Shown here piece by piece: positions 1 through 10,898 of a stretch of DNA of 46,633 nucleotides. Below the pieces are notes generated by a model that was not told where the DNA came from, did not search any database, and saw only the letters and a list, made by a program, of their open reading frames with translations. The translations under genes and the position numbers were made by a program. This DNA is from Candidatus Avamphibacillus intestinigallinarum (GTDB lineage: Bacteria; Bacillota; Bacilli; Bacillales; Amphibacillaceae), in the NCBI GenBank assembly GCA_018711205.1, contig DVIO01000127.1, forward strand, positions 1-46,633. The letters run 5' to 3'. Each line of letters opens with the position of its first letter. Within the stretch, counting starts at the first letter, position 1.

Positions 1-45
1 TTAGAACATAATTTACATCGATAAATGATAACTAAATGATAATAG

Positions 46-82
46 AGCTAGTGTCTTGCGAATGGAGATACTAGCTTTATTC
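46..82 (+). terminator. Intrinsic terminator of the gene upstream of the window
   Basis: AGCTAGTGTCT (46-56) pairs with AGATACTAGCT (66-76), giving an 11-bp stem with a 9-base loop followed by TTTATTCTGTT. It separates the suf operon from an upstream gene that lies outside the window. The T tract is interrupted, so efficiency is uncertain. Confidence 0.65.
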
Positions 83-238
83 TGTTATACTAATAAATAA
101 ATAGAATATCTAGCTCCTAGAAGATTCATAATTTGTGGACAAATCTTTAAAAAGGCTAGATAAATTAAGCATTTTACTTTAGAAGAATATTCTCATTTCT
201 TTGAAAATAGTTGATAAAAGACTACATATGATTTAAGA
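83..238. other. Intergenic, no gene seen
   Basis: AT-rich spacer between the upstream terminator and sufC. I see no convincing open reading frame. Partial promoter-like words occur (TTGATA at 211-216, TTGAAA at 201-206), but their spacing to the TATAAT at 240-245 is too long (23 bp or more), so I cannot place the suf promoter with confidence. Confidence 0.4.
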
Positions 239-253
239 TTATAATGAGAATCA
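239..253. promoter_or_regulatory. Fur/PerR-like inverted repeat with embedded TATAAT upstream of sufC
   Basis: TTATAAT, G, AGAATCA matches the 7-1-7 consensus of Fur (TGATAAT-N-ATTATCA) at 11 of 14 positions and that of PerR (TTATAAT-N-ATTATAA) also at 11 of 14. The left half contains TATAAT (240-245), a possible -10 element. Position, about 60 bases before the sufC start, suits a promoter operator. The assignment is by eye and the two families cannot be told apart. Confidence 0.35.
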
Positions 254-311
254 ATTTAGAATGGATATAAAGTCCACAATCAATATAATATTACACTTTG
301 GAGGTATCAAT

Positions 312-1091
312 ATGTCAGTATTAGAAATTAAGGATCTTCATGTATCAATTGAAGAGAAAGAAATTTTAAAAGGTGTAAATCTTACTATAAAAAGTGGGGA
401 ATTCCACGCAATCATGGGACCAAACGGTACTGGTAAATCAACACTAGCATCAGCTATCATGGGTCATCCAAGCTATGAAGTAACTGAAGGGTCTATCACA
501 TTTGACGGTGAAGACGTATTAGAAATGGAAGTTGACGAAAGAGCACGTGCTGGTCTATTCCTAGCTATGCAATACCCAAGTGAAATCAATGGTGTGACAA
601 CTTCAGATTTCTTACGCTCTGCAATGAACGTTCGCCGTGAAGAAGGTGACGAAATTTCACTAATGCAATTCATTAAAGAAATGGACGAAGCATTAGAATT
701 CTTAGATATTGATAAAAACATGGCACAACGTTACTTGAACGAAGGTTTCTCTGGTGGGGAGAAAAAACGTAACGAGATTCTACAACTATTACTATTAAAA
801 CCAGAAATTGGAATTCTTGACGAAATTGACTCTGGTCTAGACATTGATGCACTTAAAGTTGTATCAAAAGGAATTAACAAACTACGTGATGAGAACTTTG
901 GTACATTAATTATTACTCACTACCAACGTTTACTTGACTATATTACTCCAGATTTCGTACACGTGATGATGCAAGGTCGTGTTGTAAAATCAGGTGGACC
1001 TGAACTAGCACAACGACTAGAAAAAGAAGGGTACGAATGGATTAAAGAAGAACTAGGAATTGAAGATGAAACAGTAGGACAAGAAGGCTAA
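312..1091 (+). CDS. sufC: SufC, Fe-S cluster assembly ATPase
   Basis: 259-residue ABC-type ATPase that drives the SufBCD scaffold on which Fe-S clusters are built in the cytoplasm. Walker A GPNGTGKS is at residues 36-43, the signature FSGGEKKR at 146-153, and Walker B ILDEIDSGLD at 168-177, all intact. No membrane segments, as expected for SufC. The start is set at 312 because GGAGG (300-304) lies 7 bases upstream. The same frame extends to an ATG at 261, but that start has no ribosome binding site and its extra 17 residues do not resemble SufC. First gene of sufCDSUB, with short gaps or overlaps throughout, so one transcript is likely. Confidence 0.97.
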   Translation: MSVLEIKDLHVSIEEKEILKGVNLTIKSGEFHAIMGPNGTGKSTLASAIMGHPSYEVTEGSITFDGEDVLEMEVDERARAGLFLAMQYPSEINGVTTSDFLRSAMNVRREEGDEISLMQFIKEMDEALEFLDIDKNMAQRYLNEGFSGGEKKRNEILQLLLLKPEIGILDEIDSGLDIDALKVVSKGINKLRDENFGTLIITHYQRLLDYITPDFVHVMMQGRVVKSGGPELAQRLEKEGYEWIKEELGIEDETVGQEG

Positions 1092-1121
1092 ATACAATCA
1101 ATTTCAGATAGGAGGGTAAAT

Positions 1122-4076
<2,955 letters not shown>

Positions 4077-4108
4077 GTTTTCGATCATCTCAAAGGAGGT
4101 TTTATATT

Positions 4109-5506
4109 ATGGCTAAAAAAGCGCCAGTTGAAGAAGAATATAAATATGGTTTTCATGATAAAGACGTGTCTGTTTTCCGTACAGAACGAGGGTTAACGAA
4201 GGCAGTTGTCGAAGAAATCTCAAGAATGAAAGAAGAACCAGAATGGATGTTAGAAGAACGCTTAAAAGCATTAGAAATCTTCTATAGTAAACCAATGCCA
4301 CAATGGGGTGGAGATTTATCAGAACTAGATTTTGATGAAATTGTTTACTATGTTAAACCATCTGAAGCACAAGGTCGTACTTGGGATGAAGTTCCAGAGG
4401 AAATTAAGAAAACATTTGATGTGCTTGGTATCCCTGAAGCTGAACAAAAATATTTAGCAGGTGTATCTGCACAATATGAATCTGAGGTTGTTTACCAAAG
4501 TCTAGAAGAAGACCTAGCGAAAATGGGTATCATCTTTATGGACACAGATTCAGCGCTTCAAGAACATGAAGAATTATTTAAAGAGTACTTCGGTAAAGTA
4601 ATTCCAGCTGCAGATAACAAATTCTCAGCTTTAAATACAGCTGTATGGTCTGGTGGAAGTTTCATCTACGTTCCAAAAGGTGTTAAAGCGACATCACCAC
4701 TACAAGCTTACTTCCGTATTAACTCAGAAAATATGGGACAGTTTGAAAGAACCTTAATTATTGTTGATGAAGGTGGATCTGTTCACTATGTAGAAGGTTG
4801 TACAGCACCTACGTATACTACAAACTCACTGCATAGTGCAGTTGTTGAAATCTTTGTTAAAAAAGATGCAGACTGCCGTTATACAACAATTCAAAACTGG
4901 GCAAATAACGTTTATAACTTAGTTACAAAACGTGCAACATGTGATGAGAACGCTACTATGGAATGGATTGATGGTAACTTAGGTTCTAAGTTAACGATGA
5001 AATATCCATCAGTTCTTCTTAAAGGCCGTGGTTCTAGAGGTTTAACGACTTCTATTGCATATGCTGGTAGAGGACAACATCAAGATGCTGGTGCTAAGAT
5101 GTACCATCTAGGTCCAGATACATCATCATCAATCGTGTCGAAATCAATGTCTAAATTCGGTGGTAAAGTATCTTATCGCGGTATCGTTCACTTTGGACGT
5201 AAAGCAGAAGGTGCAAAATCTACAATTGAATGTGATACGTTGATTCTTGATAACGAATCAACTTCAGATACGATTCCATATAACGAAATTCTAAACGATA
5301 ACATTTCACTAGAGCATGAGGCAAAAGTTTCTAAAATTTCTGCTGAGCAATTGTTCTACCTTATGAGCCGTGGTATCGGTGAACAAGAAGCGAGTGAAAT
5401 GATTGTACTTGGTTTCATTGAACCATTTACAAAAGAACTTCCAATGGAATATGCAGTGGAAATGAACCGTCTAATCAGGCACGAAATGGAAGGATCTATT
5501 GGTTAA
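4109..5506 (+). CDS. sufB: SufB, Fe-S scaffold subunit
   Basis: 465-residue SufB, the main scaffold subunit that receives sulfur and carries the nascent cluster in SufBC2D. The sequence is typical of the family over its whole length, including the conserved [16 protein letters not shown] segment (around 323-338) and the C-terminal [20 protein letters not shown] segment shared with SufD. AAAGGAGG ends 8-9 bases before the ATG at 4109. Last gene of the operon; a strong terminator follows. No sufT or sufA gene is attached, but an A-type carrier and an Nfu protein are encoded at about 17.4-18.6 kb. Confidence 0.97.
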   Translation: MAKKAPVEEEYKYGFHDKDVSVFRTERGLTKAVVEEISRMKEEPEWMLEERLKALEIFYSKPMPQWGGDLSELDFDEIVYYVKPSEAQGRTWDEVPEEIKKTFDVLGIPEAEQKYLAGVSAQYESEVVYQSLEEDLAKMGIIFMDTDSALQEHEELFKEYFGKVIPAADNKFSALNTAVWSGGSFIYVPKGVKATSPLQAYFRINSENMGQFERTLIIVDEGGSVHYVEGCTAPTYTTNSLHSAVVEIFVKKDADCRYTTIQNWANNVYNLVTKRATCDENATMEWIDGNLGSKLTMKYPSVLLKGRGSRGLTTSIAYAGRGQHQDAGAKMYHLGPDTSSSIVSKSMSKFGGKVSYRGIVHFGRKAEGAKSTIECDTLILDNESTSDTIPYNEILNDNISLEHEAKVSKISAEQLFYLMSRGIGEQEASEMIVLGFIEPFTKELPMEYAVEMNRLIRHEMEGSIG

Positions 5507-5547
5507 TCCTTGATATATGTGTTTGATTTATCAAGATAAATGATAAC

Positions 5548-5590
5548 AAGAAGGAATCTTACTTTAGAAGTAGATTCCTTCTTTTCTTTT
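5548..5590 (+). terminator. Terminator of the suf operon
   Basis: AAGAAGGAATC (5548-5558) pairs with GATTCCTTCTT (5573-5583); the inner TACTT/AAGTA extends the stem past one bulged base. A T-rich tail (TTCTTTTAC) follows. Confidence 0.85.
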
Positions 5591-5672
5591 ACCTATAGCC
5601 AATTAAACATTGACGAAGTGGCATACATATATTGATACAGGAACGACTTCATTTTTAAAAGGAGTTAGTCTC

Positions 5673-7070
5673 ATGCAAGAACATATCTTTTTTTACTATA
5701 CAAATGATTTCCATAGTTATTTTGAGCAATGGCCGAAAGTGGCAGATTTTCTAAAGGGAAAACAGCGTATCCATACACAATTGGAACAAGATTATTATAT
5801 TGTTGACATTGGAGACCATATTGATCGCGTTCATCCAATTGCTGAAGCAAGTCTTGGTAAAGAGAATATTACATTACTCAATGCTCTTCGATATGATGCT
5901 GTGACACTAGGAAATAATGAGGGCATTACGTTACCATATGATGCTTTATATCATTTGTACGATGAAGCAGCGTTTGATGTAGTGTGTGCCAATCTACAAC
6001 CTATTGGTGATGCGCCTCCTACATGGTTGCAATCTAGTACAACGTTTACGACAAAGCAAGGCACAACGATTGCTCTAGTTGGTTTAACAGCAGCGTTTTA
6101 TACATTTTATCGTCGACTCGGCTGGCAAATTGAGGATCCTTATATAGCTTTACAAGAGGAGCTTGCTTCGCTTCGATCGACACATGATATTGTCATATTA
6201 TTATCTCATTTGGGGTTACATGAGGATGAAAAAATTGCTGAACAATTCCCTGAAATCGATTGTATCATTGGGGGTCATACTCATCATTTATTGAAATCTG
6301 GAAAGTATGTTCATAAAACATTGATTACTTCCGCTGGAAAATTTGCCTTTTATGTAGGAGAAGTAATCTTTACATGGGACACGGTTCAGAAGAAAATCAC
6401 AAACCATTCTGCACAAGCTGTACATATCGCTGATTTAAAAAATGATAAAGCGACTGAACGACATGTGAATAAGCTCAAGCAACAAGCCATTGATCAAATG
6501 GAGCAGTCTGTGTTGACATTAAATAGAAAGTTCGAAGTGGACTGGTTTAAACAAACAGACTTAATTCAATTGTTGACGAGTGGCTTACGTAAATGGACAA
6601 AGGCAGACTGTGCGATGTTAAATGCGGGCGTATTATTAAACAGCTGGCTTGGTGGAACGATTACAGATTATGACATTCATAAAATATGTCCGCATCCGAT
6701 TAATCCATGTGTTATTGAGTTAACGGGAGATGAACTCTTAGAGGTCGTTCGAGGTGCTCATATGGAAGAATTAATTCATTTTCCGTTGAAAGGATTCGGC
6801 TTCCGTGGTGAAGTGTTAGGTGTATTTGTTTTTGCTGGACTAGATATTTATGCAACGATTTTAGAAGACGGGCATACATTTATTCAAGCTGTATATATGA
6901 ATGGCGCCCCAATTGAAAAACACAAGCTATACACACTTGCAACGGCTGACACATTTACGTTTGGTGATTTATTTCCAGCCATTCGTAGGGCGAAAAACAA
7001 GGCGTTTTTTATGCCTGAATTTTTACGAGATGTCTTAAAGCAAACATTAATCGATACGTATGGACATTAA
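5673..7070 (+). CDS. yunD: YunD-type metallophosphatase of the 5'-nucleotidase family
   Basis: 465-residue cytoplasmic member of the 5'-nucleotidase/UshA superfamily: N-terminal metallophosphatase domain (about 1-250) and C-terminal 5'-nucleotidase domain (about 290-465). Metal-site motifs are visible: TNDFH near residue 10, DIGD near 45, SHLG near 180 and GHTHH near 203. The motif usually written GNHE reads GNNEG here, so the catalytic-dyad histidine is asparagine; the dimetal ligands themselves look intact. No signal peptide, unlike secreted UshA. Start at 5673 chosen because AAAAGGAG lies 8 bases upstream; the frame runs back to 5610 without a binding site. The true substrate of the YunD group is not something the sequence shows. 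Confidence 0.88.
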   Translation: MQEHIFFYYTNDFHSYFEQWPKVADFLKGKQRIHTQLEQDYYIVDIGDHIDRVHPIAEASLGKENITLLNALRYDAVTLGNNEGITLPYDALYHLYDEAAFDVVCANLQPIGDAPPTWLQSSTTFTTKQGTTIALVGLTAAFYTFYRRLGWQIEDPYIALQEELASLRSTHDIVILLSHLGLHEDEKIAEQFPEIDCIIGGHTHHLLKSGKYVHKTLITSAGKFAFYVGEVIFTWDTVQKKITNHSAQAVHIADLKNDKATERHVNKLKQQAIDQMEQSVLTLNRKFEVDWFKQTDLIQLLTSGLRKWTKADCAMLNAGVLLNSWLGGTITDYDIHKICPHPINPCVIELTGDELLEVVRGAHMEELIHFPLKGFGFRGEVLGVFVFAGLDIYATILEDGHTFIQAVYMNGAPIEKHKLYTLATADTFTFGDLFPAIRRAKNKAFFMPEFLRDVLKQTLIDTYGH

Positions 7071-7134
7071 ATTATCACACCTTATCTCGCCTTACATACA
7101 GTAATACTGATGTTAAAAGGAGGAGAAGGTTGTC

Positions 7135-7443
7135 ATGATTTCAGTTTACCCAGTCCATATTGAAAATGGTGTATTTACAGCTACACAAGTAAGATTACCA
7201 GATACGAATTTATTAATTGTATCGAATGAAAAAGCTTATATTATGTGCGCAGCTTTAGATGTATCTATTCTAAATACGGCATTAAAAGAACGAAATGTGA
7301 TTGCAGGTAGAGCAAGAGGTGTGAAAACGATTGAAGAATTATTGAATGCACCTCTAGAACAAGTAACAGATGCTTCGCACAAGCAGTTTGGTTGGCAAAC
7401 AGGTTTAACGGGTAAAGAAGCATTGCTAAAAACGGTAGAATAG
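7135..7443 (+). CDS. yunC: YunC, DUF1805 family protein
   Basis: 102-residue small cytoplasmic protein of the DUF1805 (YunC) family, function unknown. No membrane segment or signal peptide. Repeated hydrophobic strand patterns (for example NLLIVSNEKAYIMCAALDV at 25-43) suggest a compact alpha/beta fold. AAGGAGGAGAAGG upstream gives a strong start at 7135. The neighbours yunD and yunB match the B. subtilis yun cluster. A terminator follows 20 bases after the stop. Confidence 0.85.
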   Translation: MISVYPVHIENGVFTATQVRLPDTNLLIVSNEKAYIMCAALDVSILNTALKERNVIAGRARGVKTIEELLNAPLEQVTDASHKQFGWQTGLTGKEALLKTVE

Positions 7444-7462
7444 ATTACTTAAAAATGTGTCT

Positions 7463-7507
7463 AACCCCCTTTGTACTTGCATAAGATAATGCGCAAGGGG
7501 GTTTTTT
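7463..7507 (+). terminator. Terminator of yunC that also contains the yunB ribosome binding site
   Basis: AACCCCCTT (7463-7471) pairs with AAGGGGGTT (7495-7503), followed by TTTTTT up to 7507. The yunB start codon begins at 7509, two bases after the T run, and the only Shine-Dalgarno-like sequence for yunB is AAGGGGG (7495-7501) in the descending arm of the stem. Confidence 0.85.
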
Positions 7508-7508
7508 A

Positions 7509-8288
7509 ATGTTTCGGCGTCGTATTATAAAAAAATATAAACGTACACCTCCAATTAAACTTGTATTATTGATTACGAGCATAATATTTATTTGTTTTAT
7601 TTTTCTTAGCATTTGGTTAATCGATAGAAGAATTGAACCAACTCTTATGAATGTAGCAGAAATTAAAACGGATGAATTTGCAACCCGAGCGATTAACGCA
7701 GCCGTTGAATTTACCGAAGAAATTGAATTTGAAGATTTAATGAATATTCACATTGATGATAAAGGAAATGTCGCGAGAATGGGCTGGAATTCTGCAGTCG
7801 TAAATAAAGTACTACGAAAATCAACAGATCGTGTTGAATATTTTTTACATAATATGAACAAAGGCGAAACAATTGATACAGAGGATCCCGAACTTGGCGC
7901 AGAAGAATATGGAGAAACTGTTGGAGATTTAGCCGAAAGAGATCCGACTGTTGTTGAAATACCGGTTGGTCAGGCGACAGGGAATACGATTCTGGCGAAC
8001 TTAGGACCGAAGATTCCCGTTCATTTTGAAATTGTTGGGAATATTAAAACAGACGTGATTCATGAAGTGAAAGAATGGGGTGTCAACTCGGCCTTATATG
8101 AAATATATATTAATGTTCATGTGAATGTACAAATTGTCGTGCCATTTTCTACTAAAACGTCACAGGTTGAAACGAAAATTTTTATCGATTCCGGTGTCAT
8201 TATGGGGGATGTACCAGAATTTTATAATAAAGGTGAAGGGGATTCTTCCATATCGATTCCAAAAGGAAACTTGAAAAAAGATGAATAG
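7509..8288 (+). CDS. yunB: YunB, sporulation protein
   Basis: 259-residue YunB family protein, known in B. subtilis to be needed for efficient sporulation; molecular role unknown. One N-terminal membrane helix (about residues 17-38) follows a basic stretch (RRRIIKKYKR), so the rest (40-259) should lie outside the cytoplasmic membrane. The body shows ERDPTVVEIPVGQATGN (about 141-157), typical of the family. Start at 7509 is the first ATG, and its binding site lies inside the preceding hairpin. A second hairpin at 8410 may end this transcript. Confidence 0.88.
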   Translation: MFRRRIIKKYKRTPPIKLVLLITSIIFICFIFLSIWLIDRRIEPTLMNVAEIKTDEFATRAINAAVEFTEEIEFEDLMNIHIDDKGNVARMGWNSAVVNKVLRKSTDRVEYFLHNMNKGETIDTEDPELGAEEYGETVGDLAERDPTVVEIPVGQATGNTILANLGPKIPVHFEIVGNIKTDVIHEVKEWGVNSALYEIYINVHVNVQIVVPFSTKTSQVETKIFIDSGVIMGDVPEFYNKGEGDSSISIPKGNLKKDE

Positions 8289-8366
8289 TCTATTATAATT
8301 ATTCATATAATTTAATAAACATCTAATCAGTTCAATACTCAATAAATGTAATAAAATGTTAAAAAC

Positions 8367-8394
8367 TTGACGTCTGAAATAGACTTTATATCAT
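8367..8394 (+). promoter_or_regulatory. Promoter-like sequence directly ahead of a terminator hairpin
   Basis: TTGACG (8367-8372), 16-bp spacer, TATCAT (8389-8394): five of six matches in each box to the sigma-A consensus. Predicted transcription start about 8401, only some 10 bases before the hairpin at 8410-8440. Confidence 0.45.
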
Positions 8395-8409
8395 TTACAT
8401 GAATGAGAG

Positions 8410-8446
8410 AACAATGATAGATACCCATTCTATCATTGTTTTTTTT
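8410..8446 (+). terminator. Strong intrinsic terminator between yunB and nhaC
   Basis: AACAATGATAGA (8410-8421) pairs perfectly with TCTATCATTGTT (8429-8440) over a 7-base loop, followed by an unbroken T run to 8446. It either ends yunB transcription or acts as an attenuator of a short leader from the promoter-like site at 8367-8394. Confidence 0.88.
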
Positions 8447-8500
8447 ATGAAAAGATTGCAAGATAGAATACATATAATGGAATTACTGGAGGTGAATGAG

Positions 8501-10066
8501 GTGGATACTTTTCTTCCACTTTTGCCAGCAATATTAATGTTAGCACTCGTTATTTTCACTAGAAAAATCGTGCTTTCGTTAGGAACTGGGATTTTCGTTG
8601 GAGCATTTATTTATACAGATTTTTCGATAGGACAAACATTAAAAACCATTTGGCTCTATTTTTATCAAATTTTTTATAGCGACGGGGCATTAGAAACGAG
8701 TAATCTTCTTTTACTTGGTTTTCTATTACTATTAGGTATTATGACAGCGCTCCTCGCAGCATCAGGTGGAAGTCAAGCTTTTGGTGACTGGATGATTCAA
8801 AAGATTAAAACAAGAACAGGTGCCCAAATGATGCCAATTATTTTGGGGTTGGTGATCTTTATTGATGATTATTTTAATAGTTTAGCGGTCGGTCAAGTAG
8901 CTAGACCATTAACAGATCGTCATCATATATCACGTGCAAAACTTGCTTATTATATTGACTCAACATCAGCGCCAGTTACGGTCATATCTCCAATCTCAAG
9001 TTGGGGTGCGTTTATTATTGGGATTTTAGGCAGTTTATTTGCAGCTAATCAAATTACAGATATGAAGCCACTTACATCATTTATTCAAATGATTCCTTAT
9101 AATTTTTATGCAATCGCTGCATTACTCATTGTATTTTTAGTAGCCTTATTTAAATTTGACATCGGTCCTATGAAAAAGCATGAAGAGCGTGCGGTTCGTG
9201 ATCATCAGTTAGTGGATCCGGACCCTAAAAAAGCTCATATTCCAGGTGATTTAAATGCGGTATTTAAACCGCATCAAGATGGTCGAGTCTATCATCTACT
9301 TGTTCCGATTATCATTTTGCTTGTGGTAACAGTCTCTTTAATGATTGTAACAGGCATCGTCCATACAGAAGATGAGCTTACATTTTTACACATATTTGAA
9401 AATACAGATGTCAATATTTCACTTTTCTCAGGTGGATTCATGGCAGTCTTAGCAGGCTTTATATTTCATTTCCGACAACAGTCACCTAAAGCACGTAGTA
9501 TGAAGATTTTTGTTGAAGGTATTAAGACGATGTTGCCAGCTATTTTCATTCTCATATTAGCATGGATGATTGGATCAACGATGAGTGATTTGAAAACGGG
9601 TGAGCATTTGGCACATATTGTACAAAATTCATCTATACAAGCTCCGATGTTACCGTTTATCTTCTTCATCATTGCAGGGGTTATGTCGCTTGCGACAGGT
9701 ACTTCTTGGGGTACATTCAGTATTATGTTACCGATCGGGGCAGAAGTTGTGCTTAATTTAGATACAAGCTTATTACTACCTGTTTTATCAGCTGTACTGG
9801 CTGGTTCGGTTTTCGGAGATCACTGTACACCGATTTCAGATACGACGATCTTATCTTCAACAGGGGCAGGTGCTAATCATATTGATCATGTGATCACGCA
9901 ATTACCATATGCGTTTATTGCAGCATTATCAGCAGGGGTTGGCTATTTAAGTACAGGATTATTTGGCAATCTCTGGATTAGTCTAATTATCGTCATCGCC
10001 ATTCCGCTTATCATTGCTTGGTTGAATCAGGCGATGAACCAGAAAAAACAGACAAATATAGAATAG
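8501..10066 (+). CDS. nhaC: NhaC-family Na+/H+ antiporter
   Basis: 521-residue integral membrane protein with about a dozen hydrophobic helices, of the NhaC antiporter family (sodium export coupled to proton entry; some relatives exchange malate for lactate). Conserved features include IDDYFNSLAVG (about 123-133), SSWGAFI (about 165-171) and GDHCTPISDTT (about 440-450). The start is GTG at 8501: GGAGGTG (8488-8494) lies 6 bases upstream. Longer readings of the frame from 8399 run through the terminator hairpin at 8410-8446 and so are not coding. A TATAAT at 8473-8478 may serve as a -10. The ion or organic substrate cannot be told from sequence. Confidence 0.9.
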   Translation: MDTFLPLLPAILMLALVIFTRKIVLSLGTGIFVGAFIYTDFSIGQTLKTIWLYFYQIFYSDGALETSNLLLLGFLLLLGIMTALLAASGGSQAFGDWMIQKIKTRTGAQMMPIILGLVIFIDDYFNSLAVGQVARPLTDRHHISRAKLAYYIDSTSAPVTVISPISSWGAFIIGILGSLFAANQITDMKPLTSFIQMIPYNFYAIAALLIVFLVALFKFDIGPMKKHEERAVRDHQLVDPDPKKAHIPGDLNAVFKPHQDGRVYHLLVPIIILLVVTVSLMIVTGIVHTEDELTFLHIFENTDVNISLFSGGFMAVLAGFIFHFRQQSPKARSMKIFVEGIKTMLPAIFILILAWMIGSTMSDLKTGEHLAHIVQNSSIQAPMLPFIFFIIAGVMSLATGTSWGTFSIMLPIGAEVVLNLDTSLLLPVLSAVLAGSVFGDHCTPISDTTILSSTGAGANHIDHVITQLPYAFIAALSAGVGYLSTGLFGNLWISLIIVIAIPLIIAWLNQAMNQKKQTNIE

Positions 10067-10156
10067 AGTGCCAGGTCCCTTTTATGAATAGTTAAAATGG
10101 CCTATAATAGAAGTGGAATGTAAAAGGAAGTAAAACATTTAATGAGGAGTTTACGT

Positions 10157-10675
10157 ATGACAACAGATATACACTTACGACCGCTAGAAAAAGATGATTT
10201 AACATTTTTACACCGATTGAATAACGACCCGGATATTATGACTTTTTGGTTTGAAGAACCTTATCGTTCATTAACGCATTTACAGCATGAATATGATGAA
10301 AACCTTAAAGAACAGCTATCTCGTCAATTTGTCATTATGCATGGCGAGGAAAAGGTAGGGTTTGTTGGTTTATTTGATTTTGATCATCTGCATAGAAAAG
10401 CAGAGTTTGGCATTATGATTGATACAGCCTATCAAGGTAAAGGCTACGCAAAAGCCGCAACAAAGCTGGCAATGTCTTATGCATTTTATAGAATGAATGT
10501 ACGTAAGCTATTTTTAATTGTCGATTTATATAATGAAAAAGCGATTCATATTTATGAAAAAATGGGCTTTAAAAGAGAAGCTGAATTAGAAAAAGAATAC
10601 TTTGTAAATGGTGAATACCACGATGTATTGACGATGAGAATTTTCCAAGATGAGTATTTCACAATGAATCAATAA
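10157..10675 (+). CDS. speG: SpeG-type spermidine N-acetyltransferase
   Basis: 172-residue GNAT-family acetyltransferase closely resembling E. coli SpeG: LRPLEKDDL at the N-terminus, FWFEEPYRSL (about 31-40), HRKAEFGIMI, the acetyl-CoA loop YQGKGYAKAA (about 95-104), and IVDLYNEKAIHIYEKMGF near the end. SpeG acetylates spermidine and spermine to relieve polyamine toxicity. Start at 10157 rather than the ATG at 10142, since GAGGAG (10144-10149) lies 7 bases upstream. It stands alone between terminators; a TATAAT at 10103-10108 is a possible -10 with a poor -35. Substrate range would need assay, since other GNATs such as PaiA act on polyamines too. Confidence 0.85.
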   Translation: MTTDIHLRPLEKDDLTFLHRLNNDPDIMTFWFEEPYRSLTHLQHEYDENLKEQLSRQFVIMHGEEKVGFVGLFDFDHLHRKAEFGIMIDTAYQGKGYAKAATKLAMSYAFYRMNVRKLFLIVDLYNEKAIHIYEKMGFKREAELEKEYFVNGEYHDVLTMRIFQDEYFTMNQ

Positions 10676-10681
10676 GTGTTA

Positions 10682-10713
10682 AAAAAGTAATCATCTTAGT
10701 ATGGTTACTTTTT
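10682..10713. terminator. Terminator after speG
   Basis: AAAAAGTAATCAT (10682-10694) pairs with ATGGTTACTTTTT (10701-10713) over a 6-base loop, 13 bp with one G-T pair. A-rich and T-rich outer ends make it usable in both directions. Confidence 0.8.
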
Positions 10714-10802
10714 AATACTTTCCTGATTAAATTATTTGAAAATTAAAACATATGATTATACTCGTGAAATGTTATAAGTTCAAAGTATTATTTATGATAA
10801 TT

Positions 10803-10831
10803 TTGACATATAGTTTAACACTAGCTATAAT
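10803..10831 (+). promoter_or_regulatory. Consensus sigma-A promoter of the NSS symporter operon
   Basis: TTGACA (10803-10808), 17-bp spacer, TATAAT (10826-10831), a perfect consensus. Predicted transcription start near 10838, about 60 bases before the metP start. Confidence 0.88.
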
Positions 10832-10898
10832 ATAGAAATGAATTATTCAGAAAATATGGACGGTTCAAAACAATAACAACATGAAAGGGTGCAATGAA

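Noticed and set aside
8399-8500. N-terminal extension of NhaC from an ATG at 8399
   Set aside because: It runs through a perfect terminator hairpin; GTG at 8501 has a strong binding site.
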